Positions 51,480-59,052 of a stretch of 64,000 bases of DNA are shown here, one piece after another. The position numbers and the translations under genes were made by a program. Positions within the stretch are counted from its first letter, which is position 1, and the number at the start of each line of letters is the position of its first letter. This stretch comes from DRTC01 sp964521025 (GTDB lineage: Bacteria; Cloacimonadota; Cloacimonadia; Cloacimonadales; TCS61), in the NCBI GenBank assembly GCA_964521025.1, contig CAZFPK010000001.1:94652-158651 (forward strand), written 5' to 3'. The notes beneath the pieces were generated by a model that did no database searches, had not been told where the DNA came from, and saw nothing but the letters and a program-made list of their open reading frames with translations.

Positions 51480-51532
51480 TTCGGAACTTGTTCCGATTGA
51501 AATTTACATTCGTAGCTCGGTACTTGTTCCGA
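51476..51532. repeat. Two REP units in the same orientation
   Basis: TCGGAACTTGTTCCGA-type palindromes at 51,476-51,496 and 51,512-51,532, each preceded by GTAG. The first includes the glgA stop codon. Confidence 0.8.
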
Positions 51533-51654
51533 ATTCGCAATTAATAAAAAAATCGAAATATGAAAAAATCAGAACAATCCGTCAAAAGCCGGACTAAAGA
51601 TTCTGAACTTCGATAAATCCGAATTCAAGAAATAAATATAATGAAAAGAGGGGC

Positions 51655-51680
51655 AGAACAAGTTCTGAACTACGGTAGCT
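51655..51680. repeat. REP unit, inverted orientation
   Basis: AGAACAAGTTCTGAACTAC is the reverse-complement form of the REP unit; it ends in CGGTAGCTC just before the first codon of the decayed transposase. Confidence 0.75.
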
Positions 51681-51683
51681 CTT

Positions 51684-52356
51684 ATGAAATCAAAAAAACT
51701 TGAATACCGTTATTTCTACCGAAGAAACTTGCCGCATATCCAACCTAAGATGCAATACTTTTTGTATCATACCGGCTTGCATTCAGTTTCCCGGATTATG
51801 TTTTATCCGAATTAAGGCAAAATAAAAACCAGTTTCAGAAGAAAATTTGTAAATTTAACAAAATCGAGAAAATCAAAATATGCGGAATTTTGATAAATGA
51901 CAATTCGATTATATCGATTCATTTTTAGCAAAATGTGAAGAAAGTCCGACCTGGTTAGCAAATGATAAAATCACCACTCTTGTGTTTGACAATTTATGTG
52001 AAAAGAATGGTGAATTATATGAATTATATTGTTTTTGCATAATGCCCAATCATGTTCATATTTTGATCAAACCTTTACATAAGATCGATGACATTCCTTA
52101 TTCTTTAGCAGAAATATTGAAAATTGTAAAAGGTCAAACCGCTGTCGAAGCAAACAGGATTTTAGGAAGAAACGGACCATTCTGGCAAGCAGAAAGATAT
52201 GATCATTTTATCAGGAATGTTGAAGAATTTACCGGTATTGTTCAGTATATCATTAATAATCCGGTAGAAGCGGATTTGTGTGAACATTATAAAGATTGGA
52301 AATATACATGGATAAAAGACGATGTAGCTCGGAACTTGTTCCGATTCAGAAAATAA
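51684..52356 (+). pseudogene. Decayed REP-associated tyrosine transposase (RAYT, Y1/HUH type)
   Basis: Three frames are needed to read the product. Frame a (from 51684) gives YFYRRNLPHIQPK, the usual RAYT start. After 51,748 frame b gives DAILFVSYRLAFSFPDYVLS and ELRQNKNQF. From about 51,870 frame c gives MRNFDK, an in-frame TGA at 51898, then SFLAKCEESPTWLAND, CIMPNHVHILIK with the HUH pair, and FWQAERYDHFIRNVEEF with the catalytic tyrosine. The last 125 codons (from a GTG at 51982) are open. At least two indels and one stop make it inactive in cis, though the catalytic core is intact. REP palindromes flank it on both sides, and its last codons lie inside one. Confidence 0.85.
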
Positions 52357-52486
52357 TCAAAAAAAAAGAAATAAAAAAATTGAAATATTAAAAATCAGAA
52401 CAACAGTAGAACGGAACTTGTTCCGATTCAGTTAATATTTTAAAAACGAAACAATAAAAAAAAATCAGAATAAGTTCTGAACTACG
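52324..52486. repeat. Three REP units downstream of the RAYT remnant
   Basis: Forward units at 52,324-52,344 and 52,406-52,426 (each with CGGAACTTGTTCCG) and an inverted one at 52,464-52,486 (AGAATAAGTTCTGAACTAC). The first encodes the final residues of the RAYT reading frame. Confidence 0.8.
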
Positions 52487-52496
52487 GGAGTAAAAA

Positions 52497-54188
52497 ATGA
52501 TCAAAAAAATATTTATCTTATTCTTCTTATTATCAAACATCCTCATTGCAAAAGACAACTTCCACTTCGCTATCCTCGGAGACAGAACCGGAGGAGCAGA
52601 CCAGCAGGAATTTGAAAGAGTTGTTAAAGAAATGAGTGCAATGCGTCCTGATTTTGTTGTCACAGTCGGGGATTTTGCGGAGGATGGAAGAAATCCGGAT
52701 GATTATGATATTCCCCTGGAAACAATGAAGATCTTCGATTGTCCGGTTTATTATACTCCCGGAAACCATGATATTTACGACGAGAATTCTGCAAAAATAT
52801 TCAAAGAAAAAACAGGGAACGATCCATATTATTCCTTTGATTTTGGAAATACTCATTTTATCATTATAGATAATTCGACAGTTTCCAAATATGAAGATAT
52901 CGATGAGAATCAGAGAGATTGGGTGATCGATGATCTTGCTAATAACCAGGATAAAACAAATATTTATGTTTTCATGCATAAGCCTTTCTGGGCAGATGCA
53001 GTAGCCGATGGAAAAGAAGATTTTATGCACGATATTTTCAAAAAATATAATGTCGATGCGGTTTTCACGGGACATTGGCATCAATACGCTTATAATGAAT
53101 TTGATGGGATCGAATACTTTCTTGTGGGCAGTTCCGGAGGTTCATTTCCTTACGAGGATGATAATATGGGAATGTTCTATCAATATTTGTGGTGCAAAGT
53201 TGAAGGAGATAGACTTTATACCAATTTGATAAAATCAGGAAACATGTTCGAGAAAGAATTGGTTACGATCGAGGAAGAACAATTATCATACGATATTCCC
53301 CGCAAGTTCATTCAAAAGAAAAGCAAAATTACGGATGAATCCAAACCGGAAGAAATAACAGTCGAATTATCTATTTCCAATCAAACGGAAAAGATCATTA
53401 ACGATACTATCAGGATCGAGCATGATTATAACTGGATAATTTCCGAAAAAGAATTCCCCATAAAAATAAACCAGCATGATACTCTCAAAAAAGAGTTCGA
53501 TTTTGTCCAAATATCCAAACCGTTTCCGTTGCCGAGAATTCAATTTACTTATCCTTTCGGGCGAGATAAAAAATACAAATACAATGAACCGATCACTATT
53601 CAAAGGAAAATCGAATGCCGAAAAATCAATAATATTCCCGTTATCGACGGCAGGATTTCCCATGATGATGAAGATAAAGCAGTTGTTATTTCGGAATTTT
53701 CCAATGAAGAAGGAAATCCCTCGAAAATCAAAAATACAAAAACATTCTTTCTGTATGATGAGGAATTCCTGTATCTTGCCTGTTATTGTGCGGAACCGAA
53801 TATCGACAGTCTGAAAGCAGAAAAGACAGAAAGAGATGACAAGATTTATGATGATGATTCAATGGGATTCCTTGTCTCGACGGATGGAAATATTGTTTAC
53901 CAGTTTTATGTGAATGCAAATGGTGCAGTCTGGGATATGAGAACAGATCTGGAAAAATCTGATTATAACAAAGATTGGAATGGAAATTTTGAGATCAAAT
54001 CTGCAATATATAAAGATAACTGGATCGCTGAAATAAAAATTCCTCTCGTTGAAATCGGCTGCACCGAAGATATAAATGAACTGAGAATAAATTTCAGGAG
54101 ATATAGAACTTATGATGAGGAAGCGGCTTTCTTTATCCCGGAATGGAGTTATGGGTCGGTGAATGATGGGAAGTTGATTTTGGAATAA
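52497..54188 (+). CDS. Secreted metallophosphoesterase with CBM9-like C-terminal domain
   Basis: 563 residues: a signal peptide (IKKIFILFFLLSNILIA), then a calcineurin-like phosphoesterase (about 22-260) with all metal motifs, FAILGDRTGG, VVTVGDFAEDG, YYTPGNHDIYD, VFMHKPF and VFTGHWHQYA. A linker beta-domain follows, then a CBM9-like module from about 380 (PVIDGRISHDDEDKA, TFFLYDEEFLYLACYCAEPN, WIAEIKIPLVEIG). The same module type heads the DUF5916 proteins of this window. Likely a periplasmic or surface phosphatase/phosphodiesterase. The start codon sits 10 bp after an inverted REP; GGGAG is a fair ribosome binding site. Confidence 0.88.
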   Translation: MIKKIFILFFLLSNILIAKDNFHFAILGDRTGGADQQEFERVVKEMSAMRPDFVVTVGDFAEDGRNPDDYDIPLETMKIFDCPVYYTPGNHDIYDENSAKIFKEKTGNDPYYSFDFGNTHFIIIDNSTVSKYEDIDENQRDWVIDDLANNQDKTNIYVFMHKPFWADAVADGKEDFMHDIFKKYNVDAVFTGHWHQYAYNEFDGIEYFLVGSSGGSFPYEDDNMGMFYQYLWCKVEGDRLYTNLIKSGNMFEKELVTIEEEQLSYDIPRKFIQKKSKITDESKPEEITVELSISNQTEKIINDTIRIEHDYNWIISEKEFPIKINQHDTLKKEFDFVQISKPFPLPRIQFTYPFGRDKKYKYNEPITIQRKIECRKINNIPVIDGRISHDDEDKAVVISEFSNEEGNPSKIKNTKTFFLYDEEFLYLACYCAEPNIDSLKAEKTERDDKIYDDDSMGFLVSTDGNIVYQFYVNANGAVWDMRTDLEKSDYNKDWNGNFEIKSAIYKDNWIAEIKIPLVEIGCTEDINELRINFRRYRTYDEEAAFFIPEWSYGSVNDGKLILE

Positions 54189-54266
54189 GGAACTTCCAAA
54201 TGTTGAACTCCCTGCAAGCGAGGAAGTCCGGTCAGACGGGAATTCTTCACGAAGTAGAGATTTCCG

Positions 54267-54674
54267 TTAAAGAGGAAATCCATCCGCAAATTTCTCTATC
54301 CATTCCCCGGCTGCTTCAGCATGCGATAACTTCCTGCCTTGTGAGTGCAAAACTTCTTTCCTGTAATGCTCAATATAACATATCTGCTCGACCATCCTGA
54401 CGCGATACTCGGAATGAATATCCATAAATTTTACTCCAATCTCATAACCTTTATCCAGTTCTTTACACCAGACGACCAGACCTTTGAGCACGAACTCAGG
54501 TTTCCGCGCCGCAATATGAATGATCAATTCCGTTCCCTTCTCGATAAATTTTCTCGATTGGAAGCAAAGTCCGCCATGCCCGATATTTTTCAGGAATTCG
54601 TTTTTATGCGGATCGTTCTCATCGATTTTATATTTTATGGGAATATCTGTGGGGTGACGAATATATTTTCGCAT
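54267..54674 (-). CDS. PilZ-domain protein
   Basis: From the ATG at 54674 it is 135 residues. PilZ signature parts are visible: RKYIRHPTDIPIKY at the start (the RxxxR box, here R-K-Y-I-R) and NIGHGGLCFQS for the D/NxSxxG box, where histidine takes the serine position. So c-di-GMP binding is likely but the second box is imperfect. The rest is the usual beta-barrel (LVVWCKELDKGYEIGVKF) and a 40-residue tail. A TTG-started longer form was rejected because GAGGA precedes the ATG. Transcribed divergently from the radical SAM gene. Confidence 0.82.
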   Translation of the reverse strand: MRKYIRHPTDIPIKYKIDENDPHKNEFLKNIGHGGLCFQSRKFIEKGTELIIHIAARKPEFVLKGLVVWCKELDKGYEIGVKFMDIHSEYRVRMVEQICYIEHYRKEVLHSQGRKLSHAEAAGEWIEKFADGFPL

Positions 54675-54766
54675 AATTTTTTTCCTCTTTTTTTTAAACA
54701 ATATCTAATTAGAATTTATGAAAAATATGTCAAACAGTTTTCTGCTGAATTTTAAAACTTAATTTA

Positions 54767-54799
54767 AAACTTGCCAAATTTTTGAAATTTGGCAAGTTT
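54767..54799 (+). promoter_or_regulatory. Perfect hairpin just before the radical SAM start
   Basis: Arms of 15 bp (AAACTTGCCAAATTT and its complement) with a 3-base loop end 7 bp before the ATG at 54807. In mRNA it would occupy the ribosome-binding region, and no Shine-Dalgarno sequence is otherwise visible. The sequence resembles the D family. Confidence 0.6.
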
Positions 54800-54806
54800 A
54801 CCTTAT

Positions 54807-55997
54807 ATGAAAAAAATAAATAAACACTATAAAGAAATAAAAACCGCAATCCGCAAACATAAACTCGCAGATCATTATTTCGTCAGCAAATATTCCTTTT
54901 CTCCGTATATGGCTTGCGAACACGGTTGTAAATACTGCGACGGCAGAGCGGAAAAGTATTATGTCGAGGGAGATTATGAAAAAGATATCGTGATCCGCAA
55001 AAATCTTCCGGAAATCCTGGGAAAAGAACTTCCCAAACTCCGGGAAAAAGGAGTCATCTTCATCGGTTCCGGGATCAGCGATGCTTATCAACCTGTGGAA
55101 AAAGAAGAAAATTTAATGCTGAAATGTGCGGAAATTTTATCCAAATCTTATTTCGCTGTCACGGTTCTGACGAAATCATCCCTGATCTTACGAGACCTTG
55201 ATATTTGGAAAAAAGTTCATCAAAAGAATAGTTTTGTATTGATGATCTCGCTGACATTCCTCGACGATGAATTAAGAAAAATATTCGAACCGGGAGCGAG
55301 TTCGGTTCAGGAGAGGATCGAGATTATCCGGACTTTCAAATCAGCAGGAATTCCGGTTGGGATCACTGCTATGCCGTTCCTTCCTTTTATTAATGACGCG
55401 GAAAAACAAATCTCCGATTTTCTCAATAAAATGAAAGAAATTGATGTTGATTTTATTATGCCTGCGAGTTTGACCCTTCGTCCCGGAAAACAAAAAGATA
55501 CTTACCTCGAAATGATCAAAAAGAATTTTCCTGAATTGATCTCCAAATATGAAATCCTTTATCAGAAAAATCTCCCATCCGGAATGCCGTCATATTCCTA
55601 CAGAAAAAATTTCTATCCTCACATAAACAGGAAAATTCTCGAAAAAAACATGACCATATTTCAACCTCATCGGATCTATAAAAACAAACTGCCGTTATAT
55701 GATGAGATCTTTATCCTGATGCATCACCTGAAAGAACTTTATGAAATGCGGAAAGTCGATATCACGGCTTTACGAAATAACCTGGATCTTTATACAAAAT
55801 GGCTGCTGGATGAGAAAACATCTTTCAATCGAAGAAAGAAACCGACGCACAAAGATCTGGAACTGAAATTGATCGGAATTATTAATAATGAAGAATTCCT
55901 CGAAATAATCAGGAACAGGAAACTGTTTGGATTTCTGAAAAAAATTGTTATTGACAGGAAAACCTTCGATTACGGAACACTCAAAATTGAAAATTGA
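54807..55997 (+). CDS. Radical SAM protein, SPL-like
   Basis: 396 residues. The radical SAM cluster motif is CEHGCKYCDG at about residue 38, preceded by FVSKYSFSPYMA, as in the spore-photoproduct-lyase-like / Rv2578c-type group. Further motifs are VIFIGSGISDAYQPVEKE, VTVLTKSSLILRDLD, VLMISLTFLDDELRKIFEPGA and PVGITAMPFLPFIND. The reaction is unknown in most of this group; DNA repair is one suggestion. The ATG at 54807 is preferred over a TTG at 54789 that lies in the hairpin arm. The 3' end runs into a 7-bp tandem repeat which supplies the stop codon. Confidence 0.88.
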   Translation: MKKINKHYKEIKTAIRKHKLADHYFVSKYSFSPYMACEHGCKYCDGRAEKYYVEGDYEKDIVIRKNLPEILGKELPKLREKGVIFIGSGISDAYQPVEKEENLMLKCAEILSKSYFAVTVLTKSSLILRDLDIWKKVHQKNSFVLMISLTFLDDELRKIFEPGASSVQERIEIIRTFKSAGIPVGITAMPFLPFINDAEKQISDFLNKMKEIDVDFIMPASLTLRPGKQKDTYLEMIKKNFPELISKYEILYQKNLPSGMPSYSYRKNFYPHINRKILEKNMTIFQPHRIYKNKLPLYDEIFILMHHLKELYEMRKVDITALRNNLDLYTKWLLDEKTSFNRRKKPTHKDLELKLIGIINNEEFLEIIRNRKLFGFLKKIVIDRKTFDYGTLKIEN

Positions 55998-56074
55998 AAA
56001 TTGAAAATTGAAAATTGAAAATTGAAAATTGAAAATTAGAAATTAGAAATTAGAAATTAGAAATTAGAAATTGG
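55983..56074. repeat. Heptanucleotide tandem repeat array
   Basis: Seven exact copies of AAAATTG (55,983-56,031), one 8-base junction copy, four of AAATTAG and a final AAATTGG. It spans the end of the radical SAM gene and the gap up to the dcd ribosome binding site. Copy changes would alter the C-terminus and the distance between the two genes. Confidence 0.9.
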
Positions 56075-56085
56075 AAGAGGTTAAT

Positions 56086-56595
56086 ATGTCGATTTTGACA
56101 CGAGATGAAATCCTCAAAGAAATTGAGAACAAAAATATTATCATCGAACCATTCGATGCGGGAACAGTTGGACCTGCTTCCATCGATCTAACTCTCGATA
56201 ATAAATTCCGGATCTATAAACAATTCCAGGATATTCACGATGTGGACGATAATGCGGATTACAAACAAATTACCGAATTGATCGAGACAGATTCTATCAT
56301 CATCAAACCACAGGAAACACTTCTCGGTATAACTAAAGAGAAAGTCATTCTCGCTCCGAATATCTGCGGTTGGCTGGAAGGCCGCAGCCGCTTTGCGAGG
56401 TTAGGATTGATGGTTCATATCTCCGCATCATTTATGCAGCCGGGAATTTCTAATCAACAAGTTCTGGAGATCAGTAATGTTGGGAATGTGTTATTGCGAT
56501 TACATGCGGGAACGAAGATCTGCCAGTTTATTTTCCAGAGAACGCTCGGGAAAGCGAAATACAAGGGAAGGTTTTTGGATCAGACGGAACCTTAA
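56086..56595 (+). CDS. dcd: dCTP deaminase
   Basis: 169 residues from the ATG at 56086, chosen because GGAAGAGG lies 5 bp upstream; a TTG at 56071 within the tandem repeat was rejected. Family motifs are clear: FDAGTVGPASIDLTLDN, then WLEGRSRFARLGLMVHISA with the substrate-binding GRS, and QQVLEISNVGNVLLRLHAGTKICQFIF, which has the catalytic glutamate. It deaminates dCTP to dUTP for thymidylate synthesis in the cytoplasm. Whether it also cleaves dUTP (bifunctional type) cannot be judged. It follows the radical SAM gene through the heptamer array. Confidence 0.93.
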   Translation: MSILTRDEILKEIENKNIIIEPFDAGTVGPASIDLTLDNKFRIYKQFQDIHDVDDNADYKQITELIETDSIIIKPQETLLGITKEKVILAPNICGWLEGRSRFARLGLMVHISASFMQPGISNQQVLEISNVGNVLLRLHAGTKICQFIFQRTLGKAKYKGRFLDQTEP

Positions 56596-57034
56596 TCTTG
56601 TGAGAAAGAATGAAAGAGTGCCAAGATTTTATGAGTTTTTGAGAGAGAATTTCAAGAAGAGTTCCATAAACTCAAACAAATAATAGAATGATTGAAAGAG
56701 AACCAAGATTTTTGAGTTTATGAAGAGTGATCAAGAAGAATTCCATGAACTCAAACTGTGAAAGATAAGGGATTGAAAGAATTTCAGAATTTTATGAGAT
56801 TAAGGGAAAAAAGAGTTTGAGAGGAGCAAGAATTGAAACTTTGTCATTCCGAGGTTTTCTCTTTCTTGAAAGAGACGGGTTCTTCTTGTTAATTTCTTTC
56901 GAGGAATCTCCTTTAAGCCTTCTAAAAACCAGTTAGTTCTCCTTTAGCAAAGGGAGATGTCATCTCCTGCGGAGATGTAAGGATTTTTTGAGATTAGTGG
57001 AGAAGGGAGTTTAAGAGAAACAAGAAAAAAATCA
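56596..57034. repeat. Gene-free repeat region after dcd
   Basis: No gene with support. From 56,600 to about 56,820 are three diverged copies of a 70-bp unit (GAAAGAGnnCCAAGATTTT ... AAGAAnAGTTCCATnAACTC). A GTCATTC element copy follows at 56,842-56,910, then a GGGAGATGTCATCTCCTGCG hairpin at about 56,960. Confidence 0.6.
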
Positions 57035-57127
57035 ACTCAATCTCTAATCCCTTCTCTTTCAAGAGAATGGGAAATCGAAGAAAAAATTAATTTTTTCCCT
57101 CTCTTTTTAAGAGAGGGTTAGGGTGAG
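57035..57127. repeat. Three-stem palindromic element, copy 2
   Basis: Same design as 44,494-44,599: CCCTTCTCTTTCAAGAGAATGG, then CCCTCTCTTTTTAAGAGAGGG and a closing TTAGGGTGAG. The right end is again immediately before a ribosome binding site, this time that of gpmA. Confidence 0.8.
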
Positions 57128-57142
57128 TTAAAGAGGTAAAAA

Positions 57143-57895
57143 ATGTACAAATACAAAATAGTCTTATTAAGACACGGCGAAAGTGTCTGGAACAAAGCAA
57201 ACCGTTTCACAGGTTGGACCGATGTCGAGCTTTCCGAAAAAGGGATCGAGGAAGCACATGCAGCCGGAAATCTCTTGAAAAAAGAAGGATTCAAATTTGA
57301 CCTGGCTTTTAATTCCGTTTTGAAAAGAGCGATCCAAACTCTTTGGATAGTGCTTGAAGAAATGGATTTAAGGTGGATCCCGATCTCTAAACATTGGCGG
57401 TTGAATGAAAGACATTATGGTGCACTGCAAGGTTTGAACAAAGCTGAAACTGCAAAAAAATACGGAGAAGAACAAGTTCTTATCTGGAGAAGAAGTTATG
57501 CGACTCATCCTCCGTTTTTAAAATCAGATGATGAACGCTGTCCCGGTTTTGATGAAAAGTATAAAAATATCTCGAATGATATTCTTCCGCTGGGGGAATG
57601 TTTGAAAGATACGGTTGAGAGAGTTCTTCCCTATTGGCATGAAACTATTGTTCCGACCATAAAATCCGGGAAAAGGATCATCATTTCTGCTCACGGGAAC
57701 AGTTTGCGGGCTTTGGTAAAATATCTCGACAATGTGAGTGCGGAAGCGATTTTAAAACTCAATATCCCGACGGGTGTTCCGTTAGTTTATGAATTGGATG
57801 AAAATCTGAAATCGCGCAAACATTATTATCTCGGAGATTCGAAGGCAATACAAAAAAAGATGGATTCCGTTGCTAACCAGGGAAAAGCAAAGTAA
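57143..57895 (+). CDS. gpmA: 2,3-bisphosphoglycerate-dependent phosphoglycerate mutase
   Basis: A 250-residue dPGM. The phosphohistidine motif is LLRHGESVWNKANRFTGWTDVELSEKG, followed by SVLKRAIQTLW, WRLNERHYGALQGLNKAETA and the second catalytic histidine in IIISAHGNSLRALVKYLDN. It interconverts 3- and 2-phosphoglycerate in glycolysis. The length and inserts are those of standard GpmA. AGAGG precedes the ATG, directly after the three-stem element. No other glycolytic gene is adjacent. Confidence 0.96.
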   Translation: MYKYKIVLLRHGESVWNKANRFTGWTDVELSEKGIEEAHAAGNLLKKEGFKFDLAFNSVLKRAIQTLWIVLEEMDLRWIPISKHWRLNERHYGALQGLNKAETAKKYGEEQVLIWRRSYATHPPFLKSDDERCPGFDEKYKNISNDILPLGECLKDTVERVLPYWHETIVPTIKSGKRIIISAHGNSLRALVKYLDNVSAEAILKLNIPTGVPLVYELDENLKSRKHYYLGDSKAIQKKMDSVANQGKAK

Positions 57896-57912
57896 TTTAT
57901 ACTTTTTCATCG

Positions 57913-57934
57913 TTACCAATCCCCTGATTGGTAA
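57913..57934. repeat. Short perfect hairpin after gpmA
   Basis: TTACCAATC and GATTGGTAA flank a 4-base loop 18 bp past the gpmA stop. No T-tract follows, so termination is uncertain. The arms resemble the D family core (GGTAAG/CTTACC). Confidence 0.55.
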
Positions 57935-58086
57935 TGGAATAAATCTCAATTAACTCGAAGACAAATACCTCAAACAAGACCGTTTGAGATGCGCATTTTA
58001 ACCGGGTTTCTACAGAACATCATATTCCCATCCGGTAGTTGCCGGTTAGGAACAATTGAAAAAATCTATTTGACATTGCGAGTTTC

Positions 58087-58110
58087 CCCTACCTAAAGTT
58101 AGGGTTTTTT
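58087..58110 (+). terminator. Weak terminator-like hairpin with T6
   Basis: CCCTA/TAGGG arms (58,087-58,091 and 58,100-58,104) are followed by six T. A similar AGTTTCCCCTAC...AAGTTAGG phrase without the T-tract occurs at about 58,917. It could end the gpmA transcript before the next gene. Confidence 0.4.
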
Positions 58111-58187
58111 GATCCGGAAGTTGTTTCAATCAATAACCCACTCCTTCAGGTGTGGGATCAGAAATCATCAAAAAAGGAGTTATAATT

Positions 58188-58742
58188 ATGAACAAGAAAA
58201 TCGTATCATTATTCATTATTTCATTAGTTTTATCATCTCTTTTCTCTCTCGAGATCGGGGGAAAAGATCTTCCGGATACCCAAAAAATCGGAGAGAAAGA
58301 TTTATTATTGAATGGAGCAGGAATCCGGAAAAAACTGATCTTCAAAGTTTATGCGTGCGGACTTTACCTCCCGCAGAAAAACTCCAATTCCGAAAGTATT
58401 CTAAAAGTAGATGAAGAGATCGCGATCAGAATGCATTTCATTTACAAGAAAGTTTCTTCGGAAAAACTCGTAAATGCGTGGAATGAAGGTTTTTCCAACG
58501 CAAATGTTCCTGATTCTCTCCGACCAAAGATCACTGCATTCAATTCCTGTTTTTCTGAAGCAGCATTGAAAGACGATATTTATGATATTGTTTACACACC
58601 GGAAAAAGGAACGAGTATTTTTATCGATAATGAATTGCAGGGAACGATTAAAGGTTTTGCTTTCAGGAAAGCAGTTTTCTCGATCTGGTTGGGAGAAAAT
58701 ACTGCACTTCCGAAATTAAAAAAAAAATTGTTAGGAATGTAA
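58188..58742 (+). CDS. Exported chalcone-isomerase-like protein
   Basis: 184 residues from the ATG at 58188 (AAGGAG 7-8 bp upstream; an earlier in-frame ATG at 58152 has no site). A signal peptide (KKIVSLFIISLVLSSLFS) precedes a chalcone-isomerase-like domain: LLLNGAGIRKKLIFKVYACGLYLP, AIRMHFIYKKVSSEKLVNAWNEGF, VYTPEKGTSIFIDNELQGTIKG and a final FRKAVFSIWLG. Bacterial members of this type are periplasmic and probably bind fatty acids or other lipids rather than flavonoids. No linked partner is evident. Confidence 0.88.
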   Translation: MNKKIVSLFIISLVLSSLFSLEIGGKDLPDTQKIGEKDLLLNGAGIRKKLIFKVYACGLYLPQKNSNSESILKVDEEIAIRMHFIYKKVSSEKLVNAWNEGFSNANVPDSLRPKITAFNSCFSEAALKDDIYDIVYTPEKGTSIFIDNELQGTIKGFAFRKAVFSIWLGENTALPKLKKKLLGM

Positions 58743-58763
58743 CACCCTCGTCCCGATGGTAAA

Positions 58764-58840
58764 GTAGTTCAGAACTTATTCTGAACCTTTTAAAAAATAT
58801 TGATCAACATTCATCAGAATCCTAACAAGTTCCGAACTAC
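58764..58840. repeat. REP pair after the chalcone-isomerase-like gene
   Basis: A forward REP variant (GTAGTTCAGAACTTATTCTGAA at 58,764-58,785) and an inverted one (AACAAGTTCCGAACTAC at 58,824-58,840) face each other across 38 bp. Between 58,841 and 59,052 there is no gene; an AATCAGATTGATT hairpin and a TTTCCCCTAC phrase are present. Confidence 0.7.
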
Positions 58841-59052
58841 AACACAATCAGATTGATTGTAGGTAGTGTTACATTATTTTTGAAAGATTATGGAAAAAAA
58901 TTGGTTGGACATTTCTAGTTTCCCCTACATGAAGTTAGGCACTTAATTCTAAAATCCTTACATCGTTATTATCTAAAAAACTTGACTGCTTAAATATAGT
59001 TTAAATGCTTTACCTAGAACATTCAATAGAATGTTTTAAATCAAGGGGGAAT

